From: Puniceicoccales bacterium
GTDB lineage: Bacteria > Verrucomicrobiota > Verrucomicrobiia > Opitutales > JAIRKQ01
Assembly (NCBI GenBank): GCA_031266155.1
Contig: JAISBO010000040.1
Span: forward strand, 1-58,080
Length of the DNA: 58,080 nucleotides
Reading direction: 5' to 3'
This document shows positions 41,010 through 50,132 of this stretch, one piece after another (position 1 is the stretch's first letter; the number at the start of each line of letters is the position of its first letter). Both the position numbers and the translations under genes were made by a program. A model generated the notes under the pieces. The model made no database searches and had not been told where the DNA came from. It saw nothing but the letters and a program-made list of their open reading frames with translations.

Positions 41010-43526
41010 TTACTCTACGCGGATGGGAGCAAGGTCCCAAATGTTTGCCGCATAATCCTTAATCGAACGGTCGCTGGAAAACTTTCCAGAACGAGCAATG
41101 TTCAAAATTGCTTTTTGTGCCCACTTTTGCTTATCTTGGTATACCTCGTCAACTTTCTTCTGTGTCTTCACATAGTCTTCGAAATCAGCCAATACAAAGA
41201 ATGGGTCTCCACCATCGAGCAGACTGTTTCTTATGTTCCTAAGTGGAGCTTCCCCACATTTGGTCGCAAAGAAATTTGATGCCATCCAGTCTAAAATGGA
41301 GCGTAGCTCTTCATTTTTATTGTAGTAGTCATGGGGGGAATAACCTGTTGTGCGAAGTTTCTTCAGTTCTATTTCCGTGTGGCCAAAAACAAAAATATTA
41401 GCATCTCCGACTTCTTCTTTAATTTCGACATTTGCTCCATCGAGGGTACAAATTGTACAGGCTCCATTCATCGCCAGTTTCATATTTCCTGTGCCCGATG
41501 CTTCTTTTCCCGCCGTAGAGATTTGTTCCGACAGATCCGCCGCAGGAATGATATCACAGGCAAGGGAAACATTATAGTTTGGCAAGAATACCACGCGTAT
41601 TTTGTCGTTATTTGGATTGTTGTTTATTTCCTTTGCTACAATGTTGATCCCGTGAATTATTTGTTTCGCCATGTAATATCCGGGAGCTGCCTTTGCCCCA
41701 AATATAAATGTTCGCGGTACTATATTCTTGTCGCCTCTAATAACACGTTTGTACAGGTATAAAATGTGCAGTAGGTTGAGATGTTGCCGTTTATATTCAT
41801 GTAATCGTTTGATTTGTACGTCGAATAGGGAATTTGGGTCGACCTCTATGCCACACAGTTTTGAAATTTTTTTGGCGAGAGCTAGCTTGTTTGACGTTTT
41901 AATTTCTAAAAACTTTTGTTGAAAAGCAGAATCGTCGGCAAAGTCTTCCAATTTTCGCAATTGTTCGGAGTCTTCTGTCCACTTTTGCCCAATGGCTCGG
42001 TCGAGTAGTTTTGAAAGATTTGGATTGCAACATCTGATCCACAACCTTGGTGTCACGCCGTTTGTGACATTTGTAAATTTTTTCGGATACATTTGATTAA
42101 ACAGCGGGAACAGCAATTTTTTTACCAATTCCGAATGCATAAAAGCCACACCGTTTATATATTTACAACATACAACGGCTAAATATGCCATGCGGACAAC
42201 CTTGTTTCCATCACCGCCAATAATTGACAGGGCATCTTTTTTGGAATCATCGCCCGGCCATTTTTTTTCAACCTCCTCCGTAAGGAATCTACGATTGATC
42301 TCGCAGATCAATTGATAGTGTCTCGGAAGCAAATATTCAAACATTCCGACCGACCATTCTTCCAGTGCTTCCGGCAGCAGTGTGTGATTCGTATAGGAAA
42401 AAGTTTGTTCGCAAATATTCCAAGCCTTGTCCCATGAAAAATTTTCTTCATCGAGTAAAATACGCAATAGCTCCACAATTGCAATTATGGGATGCGTGTC
42501 GTTCAACTGAATGGTTACCTTCTTGGCCAAGGAATCCAGCCTTTTATTGCCATTTTTGAACCTGCGAATGATGTCCTGCATGGAGCAGCTGACGAAAAAG
42601 TATTGTTGGGTTAGTCTCAAAATTTTGCCACCTTCCGTAGAATCGTCGGGATATAATACCTTTGAAACGGTTTCATTTTTTACTTGTTTGTCCATTGCTT
42701 CAAAAAACTTGCCTTCATTGAAGATTTTTAGGTCAAACTCACTCGCTGAACGTGCCTCCCACAGGCGCATAAAATTTACCGTATTCGATTTGTATCCAAT
42801 CACTGCAATGTCCCAAGGCACTCCCTGTATCGTTTCATAGTTTTGCCAAACGGGTTTTAGACTTCCATTGTCGTCGTAGCAGTACTCGACTTTACCATAC
42901 AGCTTGACATTTTGGGTATTTTCCGGTCTACAAACTTCCCATGGCGTCCCGGACATTAGCCAATTATCAGGCTTTTCCACCTGTTTCCCATCCACAAGCT
43001 CCTGGCGAAAAAGTCCCAATTCGTAGTGAATTCCATAGGCTACGGCTGGATAATTGAGAGTCGCCAAAGAATCTTGAAAACAGGAAGCTAGCCGTCCAAG
43101 CCCTCCATTTCCCAGTCCCATGTCCGGTTCCACATTTACAATGTCATCGAAATTCTGCCCCAGTATTTCAAGCGCTTTCTTCGTATCGTCAAGAATGCCG
43201 AGATTGATCAAATTGTTCTTCAATAGTCGACCCGGCAGGTATTCCAGCGACATATAGTAAACTCTCCGCACATTATTTATGTGATGGACTTTTTGTGTGC
43301 GTATGAACTGAGACATTATCATTTCTTTGGCCATCAGGCACACCGCTACCCACCAGTCGCGTAGTGTTGCAGATGTTTGGTCTCTGGCCAGGTCAAATTG
43401 TAAGTGTTTAATTATTGACTCCTTGATTTCCGACTTAAAATCCTGTGTTTGTATTTTCTCATCCATTAGCTTACTTCCATTTTTTTTGGTTATTTCTGCG
43501 ACTTTCTCAAAATGTAATCTTTCCAT
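41010..43526 (-). CDS. glgP: Glycogen/starch phosphorylase
   Basis: 838 residues (a second start at 43466, preceded by GGAAG, would give 818, near E. coli's 815). GT35 family; releases glucose-1-phosphate from glycogen. The pyridoxal-phosphate Lys is in 'EASGTGNMKLAMNGAC'. 'YYMSLEYLPGRLLKNNLINL', 'GLGNGGLGRLASCFQDSLAT' and 'RIHEYKRQ'-like 'IKRLHEYKRQHLNLLHIL' are signatures. Together with malQ it forms the core of glycogen/maltodextrin use. Orphan proteins lie on both sides. Confidence 0.97.
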   Translation of the reverse strand: MERLHFEKVAEITKKNGSKLMDEKIQTQDFKSEIKESIIKHLQFDLARDQTSATLRDWWVAVCLMAKEMIMSQFIRTQKVHHINNVRRVYYMSLEYLPGRLLKNNLINLGILDDTKKALEILGQNFDDIVNVEPDMGLGNGGLGRLASCFQDSLATLNYPAVAYGIHYELGLFRQELVDGKQVEKPDNWLMSGTPWEVCRPENTQNVKLYGKVEYCYDDNGSLKPVWQNYETIQGVPWDIAVIGYKSNTVNFMRLWEARSASEFDLKIFNEGKFFEAMDKQVKNETVSKVLYPDDSTEGGKILRLTQQYFFVSCSMQDIIRRFKNGNKRLDSLAKKVTIQLNDTHPIIAIVELLRILLDEENFSWDKAWNICEQTFSYTNHTLLPEALEEWSVGMFEYLLPRHYQLICEINRRFLTEEVEKKWPGDDSKKDALSIIGGDGNKVVRMAYLAVVCCKYINGVAFMHSELVKKLLFPLFNQMYPKKFTNVTNGVTPRLWIRCCNPNLSKLLDRAIGQKWTEDSEQLRKLEDFADDSAFQQKFLEIKTSNKLALAKKISKLCGIEVDPNSLFDVQIKRLHEYKRQHLNLLHILYLYKRVIRGDKNIVPRTFIFGAKAAPGYYMAKQIIHGINIVAKEINNNPNNDKIRVVFLPNYNVSLACDIIPAADLSEQISTAGKEASGTGNMKLAMNGACTICTLDGANVEIKEEVGDANIFVFGHTEIELKKLRTTGYSPHDYYNKNEELRSILDWMASNFFATKCGEAPLRNIRNSLLDGGDPFFVLADFEDYVKTQKKVDEVYQDKQKWAQKAILNIARSGKFSSDRSIKDYAANIWDLAPIRVE

Positions 43527-43645
43527 TTTTGCTTAGCTCAGGAGAATTAAATATAAATTTTCAGCAATTTCAATCCAAAAATCCTTAACTAGCAAATTTT
43601 TGATTTGACTTTTCTCCGCAATGCCTCCATTTTAAAGGACACATC

Positions 43646-44686
43646 ATGAATAGTGTAAATAATAGCGGATCAACAGGATTCTTCGACATGCTTCAACGGG
43701 GAATTGAAGCTGTGGAAAAAGTCGCACCCGAATTTACGAAATCTATTAAAGAATTTCTCCCAGAAATTCCTTTGGTGGTACCATTGATGCAAAGTGCACG
43801 GCCACTGGTGCAAGCATTGGTACAGCAAAGCGATGATTTCTCTAATGGAAGGATTTTTTCAGAGCTTTCTACAGTTCCCGTAGGTGACATGTTTGAAAGA
43901 TGGGGTCCGGAGTATGTTGATTTCATTAAAACCCATTGCATGAAACCATTTGAAGAATGTGTAGGCGACAACGTTACCATCATAGAAGATCCGGACAAGG
44001 TTTTTGTTGCTAGGAGCGAATTTGCTCCGGATATTTCCATTGCCCAGGCACAAAAATTTGGATTCATACTTCCTACAGACATCAACGAACGTGTGAGACG
44101 CAACACAAATCTAAAAATAAAGCCATTGATGATAAGGTGTTTTGGAGTTGGGTCAGGAAGTACCCTGGATCAAATTCGAGAGGGAACAAAAAATATACTC
44201 TCATCATCAACCGATAGGCTGGCTTCCGCCAATGATTTGATACTGTCTCACATAAAATCGGTACAGGAGAAGTTTAAATCCGACTCAAATGTTATAGTTG
44301 CTCCCTTTATAACAGGATTTTCCCTGGGAGGTATGTTTGCCAGTGCCATAGCAGCAAGGAATAATTTCTCATCGATGGTTTTCAATGGTTTAGGCCTCGG
44401 GGAAACCGGTTGTAAATTTGTTGGGAAGGAAAATTGGGCAAGGGCACAACAACAGCCAGACAGTCACGTTGCCATGTTTGTTGACCATGATTTTGTGGCA
44501 TCGCCAGATTCTCCATGGCATGACAGCACGAAAACACCAGGCCGCATTGTTCGCATACCAAGCGATAATCCCGAGCGTTCCATTGCCAAAATGGGCACAA
44601 TTCACTTCTACAAAGAAAATTTCGACAAAGCACACAAAGCCTATCTTGCTTCTCGTCCACATGCGAGGGACCGACTAGTCGCCTAG
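43646..44686 (+). CDS. Orphan protein with a putative alpha/beta-hydrolase (lipase-like) domain
   Basis: 346 residues, no signal peptide. The C-terminal half looks like a serine hydrolase: 'VIVAPFITGFSLGGMFASAIAA' is a nucleophile elbow with Ser226 in G-F-S-L-G, followed by candidate acid Asp280/Asp282 in 'VDHDFVASPDSPWH' and His320 in 'GTIHFYK', an arrangement like class 3 lipases. The N-terminal 150 residues are not recognised. It starts 'MNSVNNSGST', resembling the N-terminus of paralogue A ('MNSVNQIAAN'). AAAGGAC precedes the ATG. It is divergent from glgP. Role unknown; a secreted lipase-type protein is one possibility. Confidence 0.7.
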   Translation: MNSVNNSGSTGFFDMLQRGIEAVEKVAPEFTKSIKEFLPEIPLVVPLMQSARPLVQALVQQSDDFSNGRIFSELSTVPVGDMFERWGPEYVDFIKTHCMKPFEECVGDNVTIIEDPDKVFVARSEFAPDISIAQAQKFGFILPTDINERVRRNTNLKIKPLMIRCFGVGSGSTLDQIREGTKNILSSSTDRLASANDLILSHIKSVQEKFKSDSNVIVAPFITGFSLGGMFASAIAARNNFSSMVFNGLGLGETGCKFVGKENWARAQQQPDSHVAMFVDHDFVASPDSPWHDSTKTPGRIVRIPSDNPERSIAKMGTIHFYKENFDKAHKAYLASRPHARDRLVA

Positions 44687-44826
44687 AATGAGGAAATTTG
44701 TTGGGAAAAGAAACACCTATCCATGGATATTTAAACCATATAAGAGTGCTTCTCTTTTATCTCTGTCCCACAAGATCTAACCTTGAGTACGGCAATCATT
44801 CATACCCAAAGCATGGATCTACGATT

Positions 44827-46230
44827 TTAAGGTTCATCTTTTTCTATGGTGTACGTGGTGGAAGAATCTTTTACGATCCATCCATAGCTGGACAATTCCT
44901 GCCGCAACCTATCGGCCTCGACGAAATTCTTCGATCGTTTGGCCTGCCACCTTAATTCTGCCAGTCTTTTTATTTCTTCGGGAACCTCAATGTCCTGTTC
45001 TTTGTCGTCTAAACGAAGGCCAAGGCAATACATGATCGTTGAAAATTCTTTATATAGCCCATGCTTTTTTTCTTCGTCTAAAGATTCGAGAGAAGTTTCG
45101 TTTATAAACTTAAAAACACTTCCCAAACACGCGGGCGTATTCATATTATCCAAAAGTGCAGAAAACGCATTTGCTAAAAATTTCCATTCGGAAATTTCAA
45201 ACTTTTGAACATTCCGTAACGGTGCAATTTCATGGAAAAAATTCTGCAATTTTTCAATGGCGTTTTTCGCCGCTACCAAATTGTTAAGTGTAAAATTTAG
45301 CTGCTGCCCATAGTGGGCAGAAATGAGAGCGTATCTCAAACATTGGGCCGAATATCCTTTTCCCAAAATGTCACCCAGGGTATACAAATTGCCCAAGCTT
45401 TTTGACATTTTTGCCCCGTCAACCAGCAGATGAGCCACATGCATCCAGTATTTGACAAATTTCTCGCCATTGACACATTCGGATTGTGCGATCTCATTTT
45501 CATGGTGTGGAAATTTCAAATCCACCCCTCCTGAGTGTAAATCTAGGGTATCCCCTAGATACTTTTTTGCCATGGCGCTGCATTCTATATGCCATCCAGG
45601 GCGACCCTTTCCCCAGGGACTCATCCAAAAATTTTCACCATCTTCCGGTTTCGTTGACTTCCAAAGGGCAAAATCTGAAACATTCTCACGGTCATACTCA
45701 TCCGCTAAATTTTTTTTGCCGGCACTGTCGATCTCTTGGGTTTTCAGCTCACGATTTTCAATGTTCGAAAGTCTCCCATATTCTTTGAAAGACGCAATTC
45801 TAAAATAGACCGAATGGTCTGGGGCAAGGTAAGCAAATCCCTTCTCCATAAGGGTCTCTATCATGGCGATTTGTTCATCGATATGTTCCGTTGCCTTGGG
45901 TTCAAAGTCGGGCGGTTTCATGTTCAAGGCTTCGCAATCTTCGTGGAAAATCTTCGTCCATTTTTCCGTAAAAGTTTTTAGTGAAACATTGTTTTTTATT
46001 GAATCCCGAATGGTCTTATCATCAACATCCGTAATATTTCTGGCCACGCAGGGATTATACCCTTCCACTTCTAGTATGCGGGTGAGAACATCTTGCAAAA
46101 GGTAGGTCCTAAAATTACCGATGTGGGCATAATTGTAAACCGTTGGACCGCAGAAGTACATCGTAAATTTCCCATGGGAATTGGGTTGTAATTCTTCCTC
46201 GGCATTTCCCAAACTGTTAAATAATTTCAT
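44827..46230 (-). CDS. cysS: Cysteinyl-tRNA synthetase
   Basis: 467 residues from ATG 46230 (a TTG four codons upstream is possible). Class I synthetase: the HIGH motif is 'YNYAHIGNFRTYLLQDVL', the zinc ligands include 'YFCGPTVYN' and 'WHIECSAMAKKYLG', and 'HHENEIAQSECVNG' and the KMSKS motif 'GAKMSKSLGNLYTL' are intact. The C-terminal anticodon domain ends 'RLRQELSSYGWIVKDS'. It lies alone between two unrelated genes. Confidence 0.97.
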   Translation of the reverse strand: MKLFNSLGNAEEELQPNSHGKFTMYFCGPTVYNYAHIGNFRTYLLQDVLTRILEVEGYNPCVARNITDVDDKTIRDSIKNNVSLKTFTEKWTKIFHEDCEALNMKPPDFEPKATEHIDEQIAMIETLMEKGFAYLAPDHSVYFRIASFKEYGRLSNIENRELKTQEIDSAGKKNLADEYDRENVSDFALWKSTKPEDGENFWMSPWGKGRPGWHIECSAMAKKYLGDTLDLHSGGVDLKFPHHENEIAQSECVNGEKFVKYWMHVAHLLVDGAKMSKSLGNLYTLGDILGKGYSAQCLRYALISAHYGQQLNFTLNNLVAAKNAIEKLQNFFHEIAPLRNVQKFEISEWKFLANAFSALLDNMNTPACLGSVFKFINETSLESLDEEKKHGLYKEFSTIMYCLGLRLDDKEQDIEVPEEIKRLAELRWQAKRSKNFVEADRLRQELSSYGWIVKDSSTTYTIEKDEP

Positions 46231-46321
46231 TGTAAACGTCAATGTTTACTAAATAACACGGCAAAATCAAATCGATTATGCACTTTGGAATTCCTCGATT
46301 AAACATTTTTTGATTCAAGCT

Positions 46322-48466
46322 CTACTCAACAAGACCACTTCTTATGAATAGAGGTTCGATGTCGGGGTCCCTGCCCATAAAATCGCGATATAAAATATCC
46401 GCTTCGTCACTATCTCCCCTGGAAAGAATTTTTCCACGAAACTCGTCCCCAACTTCACGGCTTAGCACACCATGTTCTTTAAATTTGTTAAATGCGTCGG
46501 CATCAAGCACCTCAGCCCATTTATAGGAATAGTATCCCGCCGAATAGCCTCCTCCGAAAATATGCTTAAAACTCAAGGTTATGGTCGGCACATATTCTGA
46601 CAGTGTAACTCTATAGGTTCCTAAAACTTGCTTCAATTGATCTTCAATGTCTGTATTTGCATAATTTTCATATTTTTGGTGCAGCTCCAAATCTAGTTTT
46701 GCGAAACATAGTTGCCCCATCATCCCACTTCCAGACATGAAATTTTTTGCCGCGATCATCTTTTCAAACAGTTCTTCCGGTATTTTTTCTCCCGTTTCAA
46801 AATGTTTGGCAAAAATGTCGAGGCTTTCCCGTTCCCAACAGAAATTTTCCATGATTTGGGAAGGCAATTCTACGAAATCCCAAGCGGTATTTGCTCCATT
46901 CATTGAGGCATATTTAACCTTTCCAAACAAATGGTGCAATGTGTGCCCAAATTCGTGGAACAACGTTTCCACTTCCCTGTGAGATAATAGCGATGGCGTG
47001 TCTTCCGTGGAAGGTGTCAAATTCGTGCAAATGGTAGCCGTTGGATAATGCCATACGCCATCTCCATCCAAATATCCACTTTTGGTATCGCTCATCCATC
47101 CCCCCGCATGTTTTGATTCTCGCGAATGGACATCCATATAGAGTCCACCAATGTAATCTCCATTCTCTTCAAAGGCTTTGAAATATTTCACACCTTCATG
47201 CCAAACGGGGATTGCTTCGCCGGAGGGCACATCATCTTCATTTTTTGTGAAAAATGTCGGTTGTTCCACAAATTTTATGCCATAGAGTCGGTTCGCTACT
47301 TTAAATAGCCCGGCGATAACATTTTCCAATCGGAAATACGGCCGCAACTGTTCCTCGTCAAAATCAAACCTGGCCTGCCTAAACTTTTCCGACATATAGG
47401 ACGTTTCCCATGGCACTAATCTGGATTTTTCAATCCCCACAAACTCCGCTCGAAAGTTTTCCATGTCATCGATGTCCCGGACGAAAAACTTCCGCGTCCT
47501 ATCGTGCAAATTTTCAATAAAAGATAATGCCGTCGCCCCATTCTTTGCCATTCTCCTTTTCAGTGCATAGTCTGCATAGGTTTTATGTCCCAATATTTTT
47601 GCCTTTTCATCCTTCAATCTCAAAATGTCCTCGACTAGCTTTTGATTACTATAAGGGTCGTCGTGGCCAACGGTCAACGATGCTCGAAAAATTTCCTCGC
47701 GGAGCTTTTCATCATCTAAATATTGCATGCATTTCCCCGAAGTACTTGGATTTAGAGAAATGCGATACCCTTCACGGCCATGCGCTTTGGCATCTTCCCG
47801 CAAAACATCGACGGTAATACTTGGCAAGCCTTTCAACTCCTCGACATCGTCCACATACCTTTCCCAGGCATTGCGAGAGTCTAGGACATTCTCTGTAAAT
47901 TTCTGTGCCTTTTGGGATATTTCTATGTTTATTTCTTTAATTCGTTCCCTCTGTTTGCGTGGTAAATCCGCACCAATATCTCGAAAACTATCCAGGGTAT
48001 CATTTAAAAGTTTTTTGTCGATTCCTTGTAGAGTCTGCGCCTCTTCCGTCTCAGCGAATGTTTTTATTCGCAACCAAAGTGCATCGTTTAATAAAATGTT
48101 CGCACTAAATTCTGCAACCCGCGGTAACATTTTATTATGTTCCTCCCGAAGTTCGTCGGAATTGCACGTCGAATCAAGGTGCGAAACGTAGCTCCATGCC
48201 ACATCAAGAGGATCGGCAGCCTTCTCAAGGGCAATAATGGTGTTCTTAAATGTTAGTTTATTCAAGGGCAACGATGCAATTTCATCGATATTTTTTTGCG
48301 ACAATTCTATGGCCAGCGAAATATCCGATTCGATATATTTGGGCAGCAACCTGTGCCACTTAATTGGATCATCGTCTGCTAAAAATGGATGATAATTTTT
48401 TTTCACTTGCTCTGCTTCTAAAAAGTTACAAATAAAAAACAATACCATTAATAGGAATTGTTTCAT
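46322..48466 (-). CDS. M3-family oligopeptidase with a signal peptide
   Basis: 714 residues from ATG 48466 (724 from an ATG at 48496). The zinc site is 'TLFHEFGHTLHHLFG' (HExxH) with the downstream Glu in 'DFVELPSQIMENF', as in thimet oligopeptidase/OpdA. 'YFKAFEENGDYIGGLYMDVH' and 'MMGQLCFAKLDLELH' are family blocks. E. coli OpdA is cytoplasmic; here the N-terminus 'MKQFLLMVLFFICNFLEAEQ' looks like a cleavable signal, so the enzyme probably works in the periplasm. It would degrade short peptides, consistent with the amino-acid importer elsewhere in the window. Confidence 0.92.
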   Translation of the reverse strand: MKQFLLMVLFFICNFLEAEQVKKNYHPFLADDDPIKWHRLLPKYIESDISLAIELSQKNIDEIASLPLNKLTFKNTIIALEKAADPLDVAWSYVSHLDSTCNSDELREEHNKMLPRVAEFSANILLNDALWLRIKTFAETEEAQTLQGIDKKLLNDTLDSFRDIGADLPRKQRERIKEINIEISQKAQKFTENVLDSRNAWERYVDDVEELKGLPSITVDVLREDAKAHGREGYRISLNPSTSGKCMQYLDDEKLREEIFRASLTVGHDDPYSNQKLVEDILRLKDEKAKILGHKTYADYALKRRMAKNGATALSFIENLHDRTRKFFVRDIDDMENFRAEFVGIEKSRLVPWETSYMSEKFRQARFDFDEEQLRPYFRLENVIAGLFKVANRLYGIKFVEQPTFFTKNEDDVPSGEAIPVWHEGVKYFKAFEENGDYIGGLYMDVHSRESKHAGGWMSDTKSGYLDGDGVWHYPTATICTNLTPSTEDTPSLLSHREVETLFHEFGHTLHHLFGKVKYASMNGANTAWDFVELPSQIMENFCWERESLDIFAKHFETGEKIPEELFEKMIAAKNFMSGSGMMGQLCFAKLDLELHQKYENYANTDIEDQLKQVLGTYRVTLSEYVPTITLSFKHIFGGGYSAGYYSYKWAEVLDADAFNKFKEHGVLSREVGDEFRGKILSRGDSDEADILYRDFMGRDPDIEPLFIRSGLVE

Positions 48467-48763
48467 GGTGAGATACGGGTTAATTTTGTTTATCATGGGC
48501 TAATTTTATTTATAGGACTCTCAATCTTTTTTTTACATAAATTGTATAAAACCATAGTGGCAAGCCTGAATCTCATCAAGGGTTACAAGGTTCGCAACTA
48601 AACAAATTCAATGAAATGCAATCCATCAAAATTTTCAACTCCAAACCTATGCCCATCTTAAACACTAGGCAAATGTTGCGACATGTTTTCGCTTTTCCTC
48701 CAAAAATTGCCATTTAAAAATTTGCCTTGACAATGTTTAAAATTTCGATCAGAAAATATAATT

Positions 48764-49690
48764 ATGAGCAACGCAAATGTTTCTTCGGCAAATAGTAATG
48801 AAATTTTTTCTTCAATAAGCAAGTGGGTCCATATAGCATATACAGGTTATTTGGGATATACATTAGTGAAGGGGATACATAATGAAGTCAAAAAATCGTT
48901 TTCCTCCCCTGAAAAAGGAATCGACGGTATAAGTCGCAAGGAATACGACGGAAATACATCTCAGGAACACAGTAACAGGAGAGATGAAGCTCAGACCTTT
49001 AGCATTCCAGAGGCAGAAGTAATAGATCCGAAGGAACTAAATAGTGCAAAATCATTGAATAAATTGAAGAGGCGAAATTCAAACTCAAGTCCAATGGCCT
49101 TAAATCTACCTGCCGGTGCAAGCACACAAGACAGATACATGGCCATCATGATGCGACAGGCTGGCCAGTGCAGGTTTGACATGGATGAATGCCTGGAAGA
49201 AATTTCAGAAAGAAATGAACAAAATTATACGCTTGCGGAACAAATTAAATACGAAAGTCAACAAGCGGCTGACCTCAGAAAAGATGCAGCTTCAGAAGAA
49301 TGCTTTGCAAATAAGCAGAGTGCAATGGGACAGTGTTCTATTACTATAGGTGGAATTATTGGAACAGCCGCGGGATTGCCTTGCTTTGCGGCAGTCGCAG
49401 CAGCAGTTCCAGTGGTAGCTGCTGTTGGGGCGGGAATCGGTGCAGCCTACATGTTCCGTTCCGCTCAGCATAAATGGCAAGCTGCTTCGCTTACATGTGA
49501 GAGCGACATAATGCAAGCGGAAATTCAACTTAAAAAGGATGAACAAAATACAAATAACACCAAAATTAGTGTTTTTCAAAATTTATTTTCAACAGCATCC
49601 CAAGCATATAATACGGCAATAAGTATATGGCAAAGTATGATTGCTTCAGAAAATGAAGCTAGAAGAACAATAGCTTCCAACATACGATAA
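48764..49690 (+). CDS. Orphan protein with central hydrophobic core (translocator/effector-like)
   Basis: 308 residues. No signal peptide; N-terminus 'MSNANVSSANSNEIF' is Ser/Asn-rich and resembles paralogue B ('MSNATDIVQSI'). Order: short hydrophobic patch (about 20-36), disordered charged part (40-120), helical Gln/Glu-rich region likely to form a coiled coil (about 140-187), one long hydrophobic stretch (193-231, 'GIIGTAAGLPCFAAVAAAVP' and on), then a second helical region (235-308). This layout resembles type III secretion translocators such as SseC/YopB, but no sequence signature proves it. No ribosome-binding site precedes the ATG. A strong terminator follows. Confidence 0.7.
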   Translation: MSNANVSSANSNEIFSSISKWVHIAYTGYLGYTLVKGIHNEVKKSFSSPEKGIDGISRKEYDGNTSQEHSNRRDEAQTFSIPEAEVIDPKELNSAKSLNKLKRRNSNSSPMALNLPAGASTQDRYMAIMMRQAGQCRFDMDECLEEISERNEQNYTLAEQIKYESQQAADLRKDAASEECFANKQSAMGQCSITIGGIIGTAAGLPCFAAVAAAVPVVAAVGAGIGAAYMFRSAQHKWQAASLTCESDIMQAEIQLKKDEQNTNNTKISVFQNLFSTASQAYNTAISIWQSMIASENEARRTIASNIR

Positions 49691-49698
49691 AATATGGG

Positions 49699-49731
49699 AT
49701 TCGTTCGGTGGATAAGCCGAACGGATTTTTT
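49699..49731 (+). terminator. Strong intrinsic terminator
   Basis: ATTCGTTCGG (49699-49708) pairs with CCGAACGGAT (49717-49726) over ten positions with one G-T wobble, loop TGGATAAG, then six T (49726-49731). It starts nine bases after the stop of the 308-residue gene, showing that this gene is transcribed as a separate unit. Confidence 0.85.
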
Positions 49732-49762
49732 AGGAACGGCTTGTTTGGATTGTCCTTTTGTG

Positions 49763-49790
49763 TTGACTATGCGAGCTCTAAAAGTATTCC
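49763..49790 (+). promoter_or_regulatory. Candidate promoter of tRNA-Arg
   Basis: TTGACT (49763-49768) and TATTCC (49785-49790) are separated by 16 bases. The start point would lie about 10 bases before the mature tRNA 5' end. The -35 box is close to consensus, the -10 box poor. Confidence 0.35.
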
Positions 49791-49807
49791 CTAGCATCCC
49801 AAATGCT

Positions 49808-49882
49808 GCTTGTGTAGTTCAATGGATAGAATGCTAGCCTCCGAAGTTGGTGATTCGGGTTCGACTCCCGACACGAGCGCCA
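49808..49882 (+). tRNA. tRNA-Arg (anticodon CCG)
   Basis: Complete cloverleaf: acceptor GCTTGTG/CACGAGC (one G-T), D stem GTTC/GAAT, anticodon stem CTAGC/GTTGG around loop CTCCGAA (anticodon CCG, reading CGG), T arm TCGGG-TTCGACT-CCCGA, discriminator G, and CCA encoded in the DNA (49880-49882). It stands alone, upstream of yidC. Confidence 0.95.
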
Positions 49883-50132
49883 TGTCTCATTGGGGAAATT
49901 TTGTTGACCGCAGTGAGCGTCACCCACAAAACTCAAAAAGAAAATCTGCAATTCCTGGGGAGTAGCGTTTCCCTGGGGTCTGTTATTCGGAGGAACATTC
50001 TCCCGCTGCGCCTTTCGATGGAAGGTCGACGCTTACCAAATTCATTAGATTTATGACAGGGAACACAAATGGATTGTCCATTTATTTTGCTCTTGCAAAT
50101 TTTTTGCACCTAAGAATCGTTGCTCCAAGTTA
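49883..50132. other. 250-base gap between tRNA-Arg and yidC
   Basis: No gene recognised. The 69-codon frame running from inside the tRNA (49847) is not protein-like. The region is G-rich in the middle (CTGGGGAGTAGCG, CCCTGGGG, CGGAGGAAC) and can form short hairpins, so a small RNA is possible, but I cannot match it to a known class. No tRNA-derived direct repeat that would mark an integration site was seen. Confidence 0.4.

Noticed and set aside
44698..44955. 85-codon plus-strand frame after the hydrolase-like gene
   Set aside because: It runs into cysS on the opposite strand and has no recognisable content. A short AAGAG/CTCTT hairpin at 44742-44756 is too weak to call a terminator.
49847..50056. 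69-codon frame starting inside tRNA-Arg
   Set aside because: It begins in the tRNA T-arm region and has no protein-like features.
49808..50132. Integration site at tRNA-Arg
   Set aside because: No integrase gene and no repeated copy of the tRNA 3' end was found nearby.
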